Below, one piece after another: positions 1-8,800 of a DNA stretch of 64,000 bases (the stretch's first letter is position 1; every line of letters begins with the position of its first letter). The stretch is from Pelagibacteraceae bacterium (GTDB lineage Bacteria > Pseudomonadota > Alphaproteobacteria > Pelagibacterales > Pelagibacteraceae), in assembly GCA_008638205.1 (NCBI GenBank), contig VTPO01000001.1, positions 124,001 through 188,000 of the forward strand, given 5' to 3'. A program made the position numbers and the translations under genes. The notes below the pieces were generated by a model that did not search any database, was not told the origin of the DNA, and saw only the letters and a list, made by a program, of their open reading frames with translations.

Positions 1-393
1 AAATTAGGTGGAGGAGACGGTACCGACGCAACTGTTGAAGTTGGAAATCAAATCACACTTTATGTACAGCCTTCAAAAGAACTTTCTAATGGATTAAAAG
101 TATTTGGAAAACTTGGATATTCTAGAATGTCAGTGGACATTACAGATATTACAAGACAAGCAACTACTGCTGGTACAGCTTCTACTGACGGAAATACATC
201 TAAAGATTTAGATGGAATAACGGTTGGTTTAGGTGTTGAAAAATCTGTATCTGCAGGACCTTTTGATTTTATTAGATTGGAAGCTTCATATACTGATTAC
301 GACTCTATTAGTCATACCAACTCTAACAGTAAAAAACTTACAGCTGATGCAGATTTAACTGCAATTAACTTATCGATTGGTAAGAAGTTTTAA
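1..393 (+). CDS. Outer-membrane beta-barrel protein, C-terminal part (5' end outside window)
   Basis: The reading frame is open from base 1, so the ATG at 127 in the ORF track is internal and the gene begins before the window. The visible ~130 residues alternate polar and hydrophobic residues, with Gly/Asn/Thr-rich turns. The last strand ends in 'INLSIGKKF', with the terminal Phe that is the usual recognition signal for BAM-dependent outer-membrane insertion. This fits an OmpA/OmpW-like small barrel or a porin; the exact family cannot be told from the C-terminus alone. A strong intrinsic terminator follows, so this is the last gene of its transcript. Confidence 0.7.
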   Translation, partial: KLGGGDGTDATVEVGNQITLYVQPSKELSNGLKVFGKLGYSRMSVDITDITRQATTAGTASTDGNTSKDLDGITVGLGVEKSVSAGPFDFIRLEASYTDYDSISHTNSNSKKLTADADLTAINLSIGKKF

Positions 394-420
394 TTACTAC
401 TTAATATAAATTAAATAAAA

Positions 421-450
421 GGGATATCTCCGGATGTCCCTTTTTTTTTA
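421..450 (+). terminator. Rho-independent terminator after the barrel gene
   Basis: An 8-bp stem (gggatatc / gatgtccc, one G-T wobble) with a tccg loop is followed by a run of nine T. It begins 27 bases after the stop codon of the outer-membrane protein. Confidence 0.85.
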
Positions 451-466
451 TTGTTTTTTAAATTTT

Positions 467-1207
467 ATGAAAAAATTTTTATTAATATTAATTTTTTTAT
501 CCTTTATTTCCCAAGGCGTTTTTGCAAAAAAAATTGAGATTTCAGAAGTTTCAAATAATAAAATATGGGTATATTATAGTAAGCAAGCAAAAGTTAATTA
601 TATAGCTTTTGTTGGAGGAGGAGGGATGAAGGGAAACCCAACCAAATCTGGAAATCCTGTAGCGAAGTTTGGAAAAAATTTCAGAGAAGCTGGTTCTAAC
701 TATTACATTTTTCCAAACCCCAAAAAGAAAAAAGCATTAAATAATAGAAAAACTAAAGATCATATAAAGAGAATTTCAATTTTAATAGATCACATAAAAA
801 AACAAAACAATTTACCCATTGTTTTATTGGGTCATAGTAGAGGCTCTATTTCTGTTGCTCATGCTACCAATAAAATTGGGAAAGAAAAAATTGATGGTAT
901 TGTTATTTTGGCCTCTATCACAGATACAAATGGTTCAAAGAAAACCCCCAATACTAAAACAATGAGATATATGCTGAAGAATCCCAAAGTACCTGTTTTA
1001 GTTGTTCATCATGAAAAAGACGGGTGTAATGTAACTCGCTATTCTAGCGCTAAGAGTCTAGCCAAAAAACACAATTTCAAACTAGTAACGATAACAGGAG
1101 GTGGTACTACAGGAGAGGTTTGTGGACCATTTCACTATCATGGTTTTGAAAATAAAATGCCCGAGGTAATTCAAGCTGTTCATTCCTGGTCTAGTACTTT
1201 GAAATAA
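467..1207 (+). CDS. Secreted/periplasmic alpha/beta hydrolase
   Basis: The ORF track starts at 434, but that would lie inside the terminator's T-run. The ATG at 467 instead gives a classic signal peptide (MKKFLLILIFLSFISQGVFA), so I start there (246 residues). The nucleophile elbow GHSRGS is near residue 124, preceded by a core strand (LPIVLLG). A later 'VLVVHHEKDGCNV' stretch fits the strand carrying the acid residue, and 'GPFHYHGFE' probably supplies the catalytic His. It is a small exported esterase or peptidase-like hydrolase; the substrate is unknown. It converges on the MmgE/PrpD gene only 4 bp downstream. Confidence 0.7.
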   Translation: MKKFLLILIFLSFISQGVFAKKIEISEVSNNKIWVYYSKQAKVNYIAFVGGGGMKGNPTKSGNPVAKFGKNFREAGSNYYIFPNPKKKKALNNRKTKDHIKRISILIDHIKKQNNLPIVLLGHSRGSISVAHATNKIGKEKIDGIVILASITDTNGSKKTPNTKTMRYMLKNPKVPVLVVHHEKDGCNVTRYSSAKSLAKKHNFKLVTITGGGTTGEVCGPFHYHGFENKMPEVIQAVHSWSSTLK

Positions 1208-1211
1208 AATT

Positions 1212-2573
1212 TTAATTTAAAAAATTTTCTACACTATTTAAATTTTCTATTTTTTCTATTTTTTCTTTAAAATTATCTATTTCTTTTTGATCGTACGCAA
1301 ATTTTGCCAAATTGTTAAATTTTGTTAAAATTTCATTTTTCGGCACAGGGTTTTCAGGGGATCCTTTTCTAAATTTTTCAGTATGTGTAAATTTTTTATT
1401 ATCATTGGTGATCACTTCTATAGATGCCATATGTCTAAATTCATGACCAAGTTTTTCAATTTCTGGATCTACTTCTGCACTTATTTTTTTCATATAATCT
1501 AAAATTTTAGGATTTGATATTTTATCTGGACTAAATTGATCCACAAACAATTCTCCTTCAAGAGCCATTAATGCCAAACCGTAATAAATGTTCATTTGAG
1601 CAGAAGTTACATTTTGATTTTCGTAAGCCCAGGCGCAATGGACATAAGTAGGATGGCTAATTTTTGCTTTAATTTCTTTAATATCATTTGATAAAATTTT
1701 ATTATCTTTCATAATTGCTTTAAGACTATCTAAAGCTGCATGAATACTGGTGACAGACGAGTAGGGCTTAATCCCTGTGTTAGCACATTCCCAAACTTCT
1801 CCTAATTGATCTGTAGCTCTTGTAAAATTATTTTGCCCAGAAAAACTTGAAAGATAACCTCCATAGTCAGCTTCAATAATATTAGAAATTCCTGTAAATT
1901 TTTTTGCAGCAAGTTCAGCTGCCAATACTCCAGCCTCAGCTGCTCTTCCTGAATGTAATCGTTTTACCATGGCACCTTCTTGAGCTGCCATCAAACCAGC
2001 ACCCAATGATCCTGCAATTCCCATTGCATGTAAAGTTTGTTCTTTATTTAAAGTCATTAATTTTGCCGCTGTAACAGCCGAAGCTATTGTTCCATGGGTT
2101 CCTTGTGGATGAAATCCTCTTAACAGAAGCTCAGTACCAGCCGCTGAGCCTACGCGAGTAGCTACTTCATATCCAGCAACAACAGCAGTTAAAAAATGTT
2201 TACCACTTACATTTTTAATTTTTTCAGAAACATTAATAGAAACAGGTACTATGATAGAATTAGGATGCAAAATAGATTCCCTATGAATATCATCAGACTC
2301 AAAGCCGTGTCCCGCTGTTGAATTGATTAAAGTAGCATTTAATAGGGAGGTTTTGGTGTTAGTCCCTATGATTGTACACTCTTGAATGTCCGTATTATTT
2401 AGCACAACTTCCATTAATGTCTTAGTCCACGGCAATGTATTTCCATGGATGCAGCAACCTACTCCATCTAAAAAAAGAAGCTTAATATGCTCTAAGACTT
2501 TTTTGGGTATGTCCTCAAAGGTTAAGTTTGCAGAAAATTCAGAAAGAATTTCAGTAGCATTACTTCTTTTCAT
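1212..2573 (-). CDS. MmgE/PrpD family protein
   Basis: This 453-residue protein has the MmgE/PrpD layout: an N-terminal helical domain with 'LLFLDGVGCCIHG', 'NSTAGHGFESDDIHRES', 'LHPNSIIVPVSI' and 'GFHPQGTHGTIASAVTAAKLM', and a C-terminal alpha/beta domain ending near 'RKGSPENPV'. Characterised family members are 2-methylcitrate dehydratase (PrpD), cis-aconitate decarboxylase and related lyases or isomerases of branched carboxylic acids. This one is the shorter, generic type rather than a canonical PrpD, so the substrate is undetermined. It is the last gene of a minus-strand set after msrB and a PaaI-type thioesterase (4-bp gap). It is one of four paralogues in the first 31 kb. Confidence 0.85.
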   Translation of the reverse strand: MKRSNATEILSEFSANLTFEDIPKKVLEHIKLLFLDGVGCCIHGNTLPWTKTLMEVVLNNTDIQECTIIGTNTKTSLLNATLINSTAGHGFESDDIHRESILHPNSIIVPVSINVSEKIKNVSGKHFLTAVVAGYEVATRVGSAAGTELLLRGFHPQGTHGTIASAVTAAKLMTLNKEQTLHAMGIAGSLGAGLMAAQEGAMVKRLHSGRAAEAGVLAAELAAKKFTGISNIIEADYGGYLSSFSGQNNFTRATDQLGEVWECANTGIKPYSSVTSIHAALDSLKAIMKDNKILSNDIKEIKAKISHPTYVHCAWAYENQNVTSAQMNIYYGLALMALEGELFVDQFSPDKISNPKILDYMKKISAEVDPEIEKLGHEFRHMASIEVITNDNKKFTHTEKFRKGSPENPVPKNEILTKFNNLAKFAYDQKEIDNFKEKIEKIENLNSVENFLN

Positions 2574-2577
2574 CTAA

Positions 2578-2964
2578 TTAAAGAATTTTCCAAATTCCCT
2601 CAGATGTTGCTAGAGTTTTGCCATTTGATTTTAACTCACCCTGCATAAAAATAAGAGATCTTGTTTTTCGTTTAACTTTTGCATAGCCAATAATTTCTTC
2701 ACCTGCTTTAGATCCAGAAATAAACTTGATATCTAAAGTTATTGTTACAGCAACTCCATCGATCAATTGGTGAGCAGCCGTTCCCATTCCCGAATCTAAT
2801 ACAGACATGATATAGCCACCATGTGTAACTCCTGCTGCATTCATATGAAAATCCTTTAGAGTAGTTCTATATTCATATTCATCTTCCGAAATTTTTTTGA
2901 ATTCTAGTCCACCGTTATGAAGCATGAATCCTACTTTGCTAATATTTCTAAATTCTTTTGACAT
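2578..2964 (-). CDS. PaaI-type hotdog-fold thioesterase
   Basis: At 128 residues it has the standard length for a single hotdog domain. The stretch 'HMNAAGVTHGGYIMSVLDSGMG' is the PaaI/YbgC-like active-site segment (N..GxxHGG..-xxxD), followed by 'TITLDIKFISGSKAGEEI', typical of the second half of the fold. These enzymes hydrolyse acyl- or aryl-CoA thioesters in the cytoplasm. The gene sits 2 bp after msrB and 4 bp before an MmgE/PrpD gene, so the three are probably co-transcribed. A role in releasing CoA from a carboxylate intermediate is inference only. Confidence 0.8.
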   Translation of the reverse strand: MSKEFRNISKVGFMLHNGGLEFKKISEDEYEYRTTLKDFHMNAAGVTHGGYIMSVLDSGMGTAAHQLIDGVAVTITLDIKFISGSKAGEEIIGYAKVKRKTRSLIFMQGELKSNGKTLATSEGIWKIL

Positions 2965-2966
2965 AT

Positions 2967-3350
2967 TTATTTTTCTTCTTTGAAGGTTAATACTTTTCCG
3001 TTATTGCAATATCTCTTGCCAGTGGGTTTTGGCCCATCATCAAAAATATGGCCATGATGACCCCCACATTTGATACAATGGTATTCTGTTCTAGGATATC
3101 CTTGCAAGTGATCAGTTTTGGTTTCAAAAACATTCTCAAAACTTTGAAAGAAGGAAGGCCAGCCACTTCCGCTATCATATTTCATTTCTGAACTAAAAAG
3201 TTTTTGATCACAACCTACACAATGATAAGAACCTTTTCTTTTTTCATCGTTTAGATCGCTGCTTCCAGGCATTTCAGTGCCTTCTTCTCTCAGAATTAAA
3301 AATTGTTCTGGTTCTAATGTCTTGGCCCATTCACTATTTGTTTTTTTCAT
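2967..3350 (-). CDS. msrB: Peptide methionine-(R)-S-oxide reductase
   Basis: The protein has 127 residues. Two zinc-binding pairs are visible, Cys44-x2-Cys47 (CVGCDQ) and Cys92-x2-Cys95 (CIKCGG). Between them is the substrate pocket 'YDSGSGWPSF', and the catalytic Cys115 lies in 'GKRYCNNG'. MsrB reduces the R-epimer of methionine sulfoxide, repairing oxidised proteins in the cytoplasm with thioredoxin. The usual family ending 'RYCINSxxL' is slightly altered here, but the Cys is present. It is the first gene of a minus-strand trio with a thioesterase and an MmgE/PrpD gene. Confidence 0.93.
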   Translation of the reverse strand: MKKTNSEWAKTLEPEQFLILREEGTEMPGSSDLNDEKRKGSYHCVGCDQKLFSSEMKYDSGSGWPSFFQSFENVFETKTDHLQGYPRTEYHCIKCGGHHGHIFDDGPKPTGKRYCNNGKVLTFKEEK

Positions 3351-3390
3351 AGATTAATAATACAGTAATATTAATTAAAATTAATCAATT

Positions 3391-3627
3391 ATGTTTAAAT
3401 ATTTTTTACTATTTTTTTTGTTCTGTACTTTTTCCAATGCCACATCTCACAACGTTGAGTTGATAAAAAAAAAATCAAAAGCTATTATAGAAAAAGTCAA
3501 AGAAACATCAAAAGAAGAGATCAAACAAGTTAAAGAATTTCAAAAACAAAAGAATCAAGAAGGCAAAGAACAGAACAAAAGAAACCTTGAAAAACTGAAA
3601 TCTTTTTTTAAAATTAAAAAAAACTAA
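3391..3627 (+). CDS. Small secreted Lys/Glu-rich protein, unknown function
   Basis: This 78-residue ORF has a hydrophobic signal-peptide-like start (MFKYFLLFFLFCTFSNA). The remaining ~60 residues are almost entirely Lys, Glu, Gln and Asn and are likely one charged helix (KSKAIIEKVKETSKEEIKQ). No family is recognised. It is transcribed divergently from msrB, 40 bp away. The composition suggests a small periplasmic helical protein; a chance ORF cannot be fully excluded, although the signal peptide argues for a real gene. Confidence 0.5.
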   Translation: MFKYFLLFFLFCTFSNATSHNVELIKKKSKAIIEKVKETSKEEIKQVKEFQKQKNQEGKEQNKRNLEKLKSFFKIKKN

Positions 3628-3720
3628 GCCAATCTAGCACCAAAAAGTTTCATATTGTAAAATGATCCATTATATATTGTAATAATTTTTGCCGGAGCTA
3701 TAAACCTTGGAATATATTTT

Positions 3721-5190
3721 ATGAAAAATTTTTATGATGTTGTGGTAGTTGGAACTGGAAATGCAGCTTTATCTGCTGCCTTATCAGCATCAGACAATGG
3801 AGCTAAGAAAATTTTAGTTATTGAGAAAGCTTCCAAAAAAGAAAGAGGTGGTAATAGCAGATACACGAATGGAGCTTTTCGTTTTGCTTATAAGGGCTAC
3901 TCTGATTTAAAAAAAATTATACCTACTTTAAAAAATTCGAATAGTATTGATTATGGAAAATATACGACAGCAGATTTCATGAAAGATATGCAGAAAGTTA
4001 CGAATGGAAAAACAGACAAAAATTTATCTAAAATTTTAACAGGCAATAGCTTTGAAACAATTCATTGGCTTAGCAAAAAAGGTTTAAAATTTACTCCAAT
4101 TGAAGGAAGACAGTCTTTTGTAGTAGATGGTAAAATGAAATATTGGGGAGGCTTAACATTAGAGGTTGATGGGCAAGGAGAAACACTAGTCGATTCATTA
4201 TTAAAAATTGTAGAAAAACATAAAATCAAAATTCAGTACGAAACTGCTGCAGTCGATTTGGTTTATGAAAAAAACTCAGTGTCTGGAGTGGAGGTAATGA
4301 ATAAAAACAAAGTTGAAAAAATTTATGCCAAGTCCGTTGTTTTAGCATGTGGGGGATTTGAATCTAATCCTGAAATGAGAACAAGATATTTAGGTCCAGG
4401 ATGGGATATGGCAAAAGTCAGAGGAACTAAACACAATACTGGAGATGGATTAAACATGGCATTTAAAGTGGGTGCTTCAGCTTTCGGTAATTGGTCTGGT
4501 TGTCACGCAGTTTTTCATGACTTGAACGGTCCAGAATATAGTGATTTAAAAATTAGTAATAAATATCGTAAGATTAGTTATCCATGGGGAATTGTTCTCA
4601 ATGCTGATGGAGAACGATTTGTTGATGAGGGGGAAGATTTTAGAAATTTCACATACGCAAAATTTGGAAAAGAAGTAATCAAGCAACCCAATCAATTAGC
4701 TTGGCAAATTTTTGACAAAAAAGTTAGACCCATGCTGTACAGTGAGTATGATGTAAAATCTGCGACCATGGTTAAGGCAAACACTCTTGAAGAATTAGTA
4801 AAAAAACTAACAGGGGTTAATAGTCAGAAGGCCTTGGACACTATTAAAGAATACAACAACTCTATCAATGATGTAAAATTTAATCCAACTATTAAAGATG
4901 GAAAAAGTACAACTGGCTTAAAAATAAATAAAACCAATTGGGCAAACAAAATAGATACAGCTCCTTTTTACGCGTATGGGGTTACATGCGGCATTACATT
5001 CACCTTTGGTGGTTTGAGAATTAATAATAAAGGACAAGTTTTAAATAAAGTCATGAAGCCTATTAAAGGATTGTATGCTGCTGGTGAAATGGTGGGTGGA
5101 ATATTTTACTTTAATTATCCTGGCGGAAGCGGACTAACATCTGGTGCAGTATTTGGAAAACTTGCTGGAAAATTTGCAGCGAAACACTAA
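3721..5190 (+). CDS. tcuA: FAD-dependent tricarballylate dehydrogenase-like flavoprotein (TcuA family)
   Basis: The 489-residue protein starts with a Rossmann FAD site 'VVVVGTGNAALSAALSAS' (residues ~7-24), with 'GGNSRYTNGAFRFAY' downstream. That second segment is the characteristic TcuA version of the fumarate-reductase/succinate-dehydrogenase flavoprotein fold. Its C-terminal 'GLYAAGEMVGGIFYFNYPGGSGL' is the second FAD contact. TcuA oxidises tricarballylate to cis-aconitate, which aconitase then converts to isocitrate. No tcuB (electron-transfer partner) gene is adjacent. The nearby aconitases, PrpF proteins and TTT transporters support a tricarboxylate role, but a related saturated di- or tricarboxylate could be the true substrate. 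Confidence 0.78.
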   Translation: MKNFYDVVVVGTGNAALSAALSASDNGAKKILVIEKASKKERGGNSRYTNGAFRFAYKGYSDLKKIIPTLKNSNSIDYGKYTTADFMKDMQKVTNGKTDKNLSKILTGNSFETIHWLSKKGLKFTPIEGRQSFVVDGKMKYWGGLTLEVDGQGETLVDSLLKIVEKHKIKIQYETAAVDLVYEKNSVSGVEVMNKNKVEKIYAKSVVLACGGFESNPEMRTRYLGPGWDMAKVRGTKHNTGDGLNMAFKVGASAFGNWSGCHAVFHDLNGPEYSDLKISNKYRKISYPWGIVLNADGERFVDEGEDFRNFTYAKFGKEVIKQPNQLAWQIFDKKVRPMLYSEYDVKSATMVKANTLEELVKKLTGVNSQKALDTIKEYNNSINDVKFNPTIKDGKSTTGLKINKTNWANKIDTAPFYAYGVTCGITFTFGGLRINNKGQVLNKVMKPIKGLYAAGEMVGGIFYFNYPGGSGLTSGAVFGKLAGKFAAKH

Positions 5191-6251
5191 AAGGGAGACT
5201 TAACTCCTACCGAATCTCCCAACTCATTAAGATCCTTTACTATATCCTCCGAAAGTATAACTCCCTGTTTTTTTATCATCTGTTCTTTTCTATACTCTGG
5301 TTCTCCAGGATGTAAGATTTCTTTAAAATTCTTAGCTAGTTTTAATTTTTTTACTTTCTTTATTCCATATTCCATTTTTTTTAAAAATTGATTTTTATTT
5401 TGGAAAAGATCTGCTTTTAAACAAATCATAAAATGTCCAACATTAGCTGGTCCTGAAAAATTATTTCCAAATTGATTTTTTACATTTCCACTGTGATTTG
5501 CTCCCGTAAAAATTCCTCCTATGATATCCATCATCCAGGATATACCTGCACCTTTCATTCCACCAAAAGGTAACATTATTCCTTCAAAGGCTTTTGCACC
5601 ATCATTGGTAGGTTTTCCAAACTTATCAAGGGCTAATCCGAAAGGTATTTTTTTTCCACTTTTAGCAGCAAATTTTAATTTTCCTCTAGCAACTGCTGAA
5701 CATGCCATATCTAATATAAAAGGTTTATTTTTATTTCCAGTTGGACTGCCAAATGCAAATGGAGCGGTACCAAAATGAGCAGCCATTGCACCATGTGGAG
5801 GTAATGCAGGAGAGGATGCGGTAAATACCCAAGCTATACAATTATTTTTAGTTGCAATTTCTAAATAGTTTGCAGCCATTCCGAAGTGATTACTATTATA
5901 AATTCCAGCAATTCCTACACCATATTTCTTTGCTACTTTTACACATTCATTCATTGCAATACTTGAAGTTATAAAGCCCAATCCATTATTCCCATCCACA
6001 TGTAGAATATTTCTTTGAATTTTTTTAATTTTAATTTTTGGTTTAGGATTGGCAACTTTTTTCAAAATTCTTTCGCAATAAATGGGAGCCCTCACTACAC
6101 CATGTGACCAGACACCTCGCACATCTGCTCGGACTAACCCCTTTGCTACTATTGACGCGTGTTTTTTGGAAAGTTTACATTTTTCATAAACAGTAGAAAT
6201 AAACTTTTCTAACTTATCAGGTTTTATTTTATAATTTTTTTTTATGCTCAT
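5187..6251 (-). CDS. Ldh-family (malate/L-lactate/sulfolactate type) NAD(P)-dependent oxidoreductase
   Basis: The 354-residue length is standard for type-2 malate/L-lactate dehydrogenases. Recognisable segments are 'ADVRGVWSHGVVRAPIY' (with the catalytic-region SHG), 'NSNHFGMAANYLEIA', 'GTAPFAFGSPTG' and 'FILDMACSAVARGKL'. The family reduces or oxidises 2-oxo and 2-hydroxy acids (malate, lactate, sulfolactate, ureidoglycolate). It overlaps tcuA convergently by 4 bp, and its start overlaps the end of the upstream cupin gene by 23 bp, so cupin and ldh are one minus-strand operon. The context points to a hydroxy-carboxylate substrate. Confidence 0.85.
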   Translation of the reverse strand: MSIKKNYKIKPDKLEKFISTVYEKCKLSKKHASIVAKGLVRADVRGVWSHGVVRAPIYCERILKKVANPKPKIKIKKIQRNILHVDGNNGLGFITSSIAMNECVKVAKKYGVGIAGIYNSNHFGMAANYLEIATKNNCIAWVFTASSPALPPHGAMAAHFGTAPFAFGSPTGNKNKPFILDMACSAVARGKLKFAAKSGKKIPFGLALDKFGKPTNDGAKAFEGIMLPFGGMKGAGISWMMDIIGGIFTGANHSGNVKNQFGNNFSGPANVGHFMICLKADLFQNKNQFLKKMEYGIKKVKKLKLAKNFKEILHPGEPEYRKEQMIKKQGVILSEDIVKDLNELGDSVGVKSPF

Positions 6252-6639
6252 CGAGTATTTTGTATGTTTTTTTGGTTAACACATCTGTACGTGTTGCATT
6301 AACATTGGCATATGTCCAATATATTTTTAAATTATTTTTTTTATTATTTATAAATCGATGAGGAACCTTTGCCGGGATCCAACAAACTTCACCTTCTTTA
6401 AGAGTATATTTTTTTTTATTTATTTCAGCTAACGCAGTTCCTTTAAGAACGAACACAGCCTCTTCACAGTTGTGGTAGTGTAAATTAATTGATTTATTTT
6501 TAGGAATAAGTGTTGTTCCGCTAATCATAGACTTAGATCCAGAATTTTTATTAACAAAAATTTTAGTAACTACTGTCCCAAATCTTTTTATCGATTTGAT
6601 TTTTTTTTCTTTAAATATAACTGGTTTATTATTTAGCAT
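6229..6639 (-). CDS. Single-domain cupin protein
   Basis: At 136 residues it is one double-stranded beta-helix. Cupin motif 1 appears as 'INLHYHNCEEAVFVLKGTA' (HxH...E pattern) and motif 2 as 'WIPAKVPHRFINN'. The metal ligands of a typical cupin are therefore present. Such small cupins may be sugar- or acid-binding isomerases, dioxygenases or regulators; nothing in the sequence decides between these. It is probably co-transcribed with the Ldh-family gene, and divergent from the isocitrate/isopropylmalate-type dehydrogenase. Confidence 0.8.
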   Translation of the reverse strand: MLNNKPVIFKEKKIKSIKRFGTVVTKIFVNKNSGSKSMISGTTLIPKNKSINLHYHNCEEAVFVLKGTALAEINKKKYTLKEGEVCWIPAKVPHRFINNKKNNLKIYWTYANVNATRTDVLTKKTYKILDEHKKKL

Positions 6640-6683
6640 TTGCTTTAAATTAATTTCAATTGTTATATATAATATATTTAAAA

Positions 6684-7751
6684 ATGAAGAATCTTAAATT
6701 TTTAGTATTAGAAGGTGATGGTATAGGACCAGAAATAACCAAATCATCAATTGATGTTTTAAAAGCAGCATTAGCTATTTTTGATTTGAAAGTAGACCTA
6801 ATTTATGAAGATATTGGTTTTGCCTCTTTTAAAAAACACAAAACCACTTTTAGAAATGAAATTTTACAAATTGCAGAAAAGTGTGATGGCATTATACTGG
6901 GGACGTGTTCACATAATGATTACCCTCCAACTAACGAAGGGGGGCTAAATCCTTCAGGCGTTATTAGAAAATATTTTGAGCTTTATGCCAATGTCCGACC
7001 AGCTAGAAATAGACTAGGAAAGTCCACTAGATTTCCTATGGGAATAGATTGCATTGTGATGAGAGAGAATACAGAAGGCTTTTATTCAGATCGTAATATG
7101 TATCTTGGAGTGGGAGAGCTTATGCCAACTAAAGATGTTGCCATATCCATAAGAAATATTACTAGAAAAGGGTCCATGCGTATTGCAGAAACTGGATTTC
7201 AATATGCACAAGAAAGAAGAAAAAAACTAGTCGCCATTCATAAAGCAAATGTTTTAAGATATTCCGATGGTCTCTTTTTAGAGTGTGCGAGAGAAGTGTC
7301 CAAGAAATATCCAGAAGTGGAATATAAAGAACAAATTGTAGATTCTATGTCTGCATTAATAATAAGGGATCCCTCGGTATTTGATGTGATTTTAACTACC
7401 AATTTATTTGGAGATAATCTGTCTGATGCTGCATCCGAAATTGCAGGAGGACTTGGTCTTGCAGAATCAATTAATGCAGGGGATAATTTTTGCATTGCCC
7501 AAGCTCAACATGGGTCTGCACCAGATATTGCTGGAAAAAATATTGCAAACCCAGTTTCAATGATAGGATCGGTGGCAATGTTATTAGATTGGCTTGGAAA
7601 AAAAAATAATAATGATCAACTAAAAAAAATATCGCAAATGATAGAAGATGCAATTGATAAAACAATTATAAATCCAGATACAAGAACGACTGATATTGGC
7701 GGTAAATTATCCACCACTGAATTTACAAAAAAATTAATTGAAAATTTATAA
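6684..7751 (+). CDS. Isocitrate/isopropylmalate dehydrogenase family protein
   Basis: The ORF begins at 6660, but 'MKNLKFLVLEGDGIGPEITKSS' at 6684 is the normal family N-terminus, giving 355 residues. Family signatures include 'NVRPARNRLGK', 'MRENTEGFYSD', 'AIHKANVLRYSDGLF', the metal-binding 'NLFGDNLSDAASEIAGGLG' and 'QHGSAPDIAGK'. These enzymes perform metal-dependent oxidative decarboxylation of 2-hydroxy-3-carboxy acids (isocitrate, 3-isopropylmalate, homoisocitrate, tartrate/malate). leuB would normally sit with leuCD, which are absent here. The context of tcuA and two aconitases suggests it acts on an isocitrate-like product of this island. Confidence 0.85.
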   Translation: MKNLKFLVLEGDGIGPEITKSSIDVLKAALAIFDLKVDLIYEDIGFASFKKHKTTFRNEILQIAEKCDGIILGTCSHNDYPPTNEGGLNPSGVIRKYFELYANVRPARNRLGKSTRFPMGIDCIVMRENTEGFYSDRNMYLGVGELMPTKDVAISIRNITRKGSMRIAETGFQYAQERRKKLVAIHKANVLRYSDGLFLECAREVSKKYPEVEYKEQIVDSMSALIIRDPSVFDVILTTNLFGDNLSDAASEIAGGLGLAESINAGDNFCIAQAQHGSAPDIAGKNIANPVSMIGSVAMLLDWLGKKNNNDQLKKISQMIEDAIDKTIINPDTRTTDIGGKLSTTEFTKKLIENL

Positions 7752-7771
7752 TTAATCATTATTTTTAGTTT

Positions 7772-8800
7772 ATGGAGATATTAAAAAATAAAATTATAGA
7801 AAATTGTGTTTGGAAAGTTTCCGATTTTAAAGATGAAAATGAATGGACGTTTACTTTCACAGATAAGCATTTAATTGAATTAGAAAGCGCAGCAAAACAA
7901 ATAATTGAACAAAAATTAGCACCCACATCTTTTTCTAAAAAAGATTTTGTTTTAGATTCCTTAACTGAAGTTTTAAATCAGCAATTAGATATATTACAGA
8001 ACGGTAGAGGTTTTATTCGTTTAAGAGGGTTAAATCCAAAAAAATACGACGATCTTACAATCCAAACAATTTATTGGGGCATTTGCAGTTATTTAGGCAC
8101 CGGCATTCCTCAAAATTCTGTGGGAGAATTAATGAGCGGTGTTAAGGATTATGGTGATAAAATTAAAAGTGACAATCCATATAGAGAGGGGATTAGATTA
8201 CACAGAACAACCGCAAAAATTGATGCTCATACAGATAGTTGTGATCATGTTGCTTTATTATGTGTAAGAAAAGCAAAGGAAGGTGGAGAGAGTGGTGTAG
8301 TGAGCGCTCTTTCTATTTATAATGAAATTTTAAAAAACAAACCTGAGTATTTAGAACCTTTGTGCAAAGGTTTTTATATTGATTTAGTTGGCAAAGGTAA
8401 AACAGAAAAAGAATTAAGTTCTCATCCTATCCCAGTATTTAGTTATTTTGGTGGAAAAGTTTGTTCTCGGTTTAACAAAGGTCAAATTGAACTGGGAGCA
8501 GAAAGACATTCGGGAGGACTGGATCCAATCAGTCAAGAAGCTATTAATTATGTTCAGCATCTAACAGAGCAGGACGATTTTCATTTAAAAATGATGTTAG
8601 AGGATGGGGACATTCAGGTACTTAATAATAGAGTCACCTATCATACTAGATCAAAAGTAGTAGATGATGAAGATCCTGTAAAAAAAAGATTATTATACAG
8701 AGTGTGGTTAAACGCACCTCAACCAAGACCCATGGCGCCAGAGTTTGCAAATCAATTAAACACTGGAGAACGTGGTGGTGTCACAAAGCGAATACATTAA
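7772..8800 (+). CDS. TauD/TfdA-type Fe(II)/2-oxoglutarate-dependent dioxygenase
   Basis: The protein has 342 residues. The iron facial triad is visible as 'IDAHTDSCDH' (His-x-Asp) and the distal His in 'NNRVTYHTRSK', with a 2OG-binding Arg in 'RLLYRVWLN'. The family oxygenates small acids, sulfonates, aryloxy-acids or carnitine precursors while converting 2-oxoglutarate to succinate. The gene follows the IPMDH-type dehydrogenase by 20 bp and overlaps the alpha/beta hydrolase by 29 bp, so it is translationally linked to both. The substrate is unknown; an organic acid handled by the neighbouring transporter is a reasonable inference. Confidence 0.82.
   Translation: MEILKNKIIENCVWKVSDFKDENEWTFTFTDKHLIELESAAKQIIEQKLAPTSFSKKDFVLDSLTEVLNQQLDILQNGRGFIRLRGLNPKKYDDLTIQTIYWGICSYLGTGIPQNSVGELMSGVKDYGDKIKSDNPYREGIRLHRTTAKIDAHTDSCDHVALLCVRKAKEGGESGVVSALSIYNEILKNKPEYLEPLCKGFYIDLVGKGKTEKELSSHPIPVFSYFGGKVCSRFNKGQIELGAERHSGGLDPISQEAINYVQHLTEQDDFHLKMMLEDGDIQVLNNRVTYHTRSKVVDDEDPVKKRLLYRVWLNAPQPRPMAPEFANQLNTGERGGVTKRIH

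Noticed and set aside
434-466. Upstream in-frame start for the alpha/beta hydrolase
   Set aside because: The extra 11 residues are encoded in the T-tract of the terminator and would spoil a clean signal peptide; ATG at 467 is preferred.
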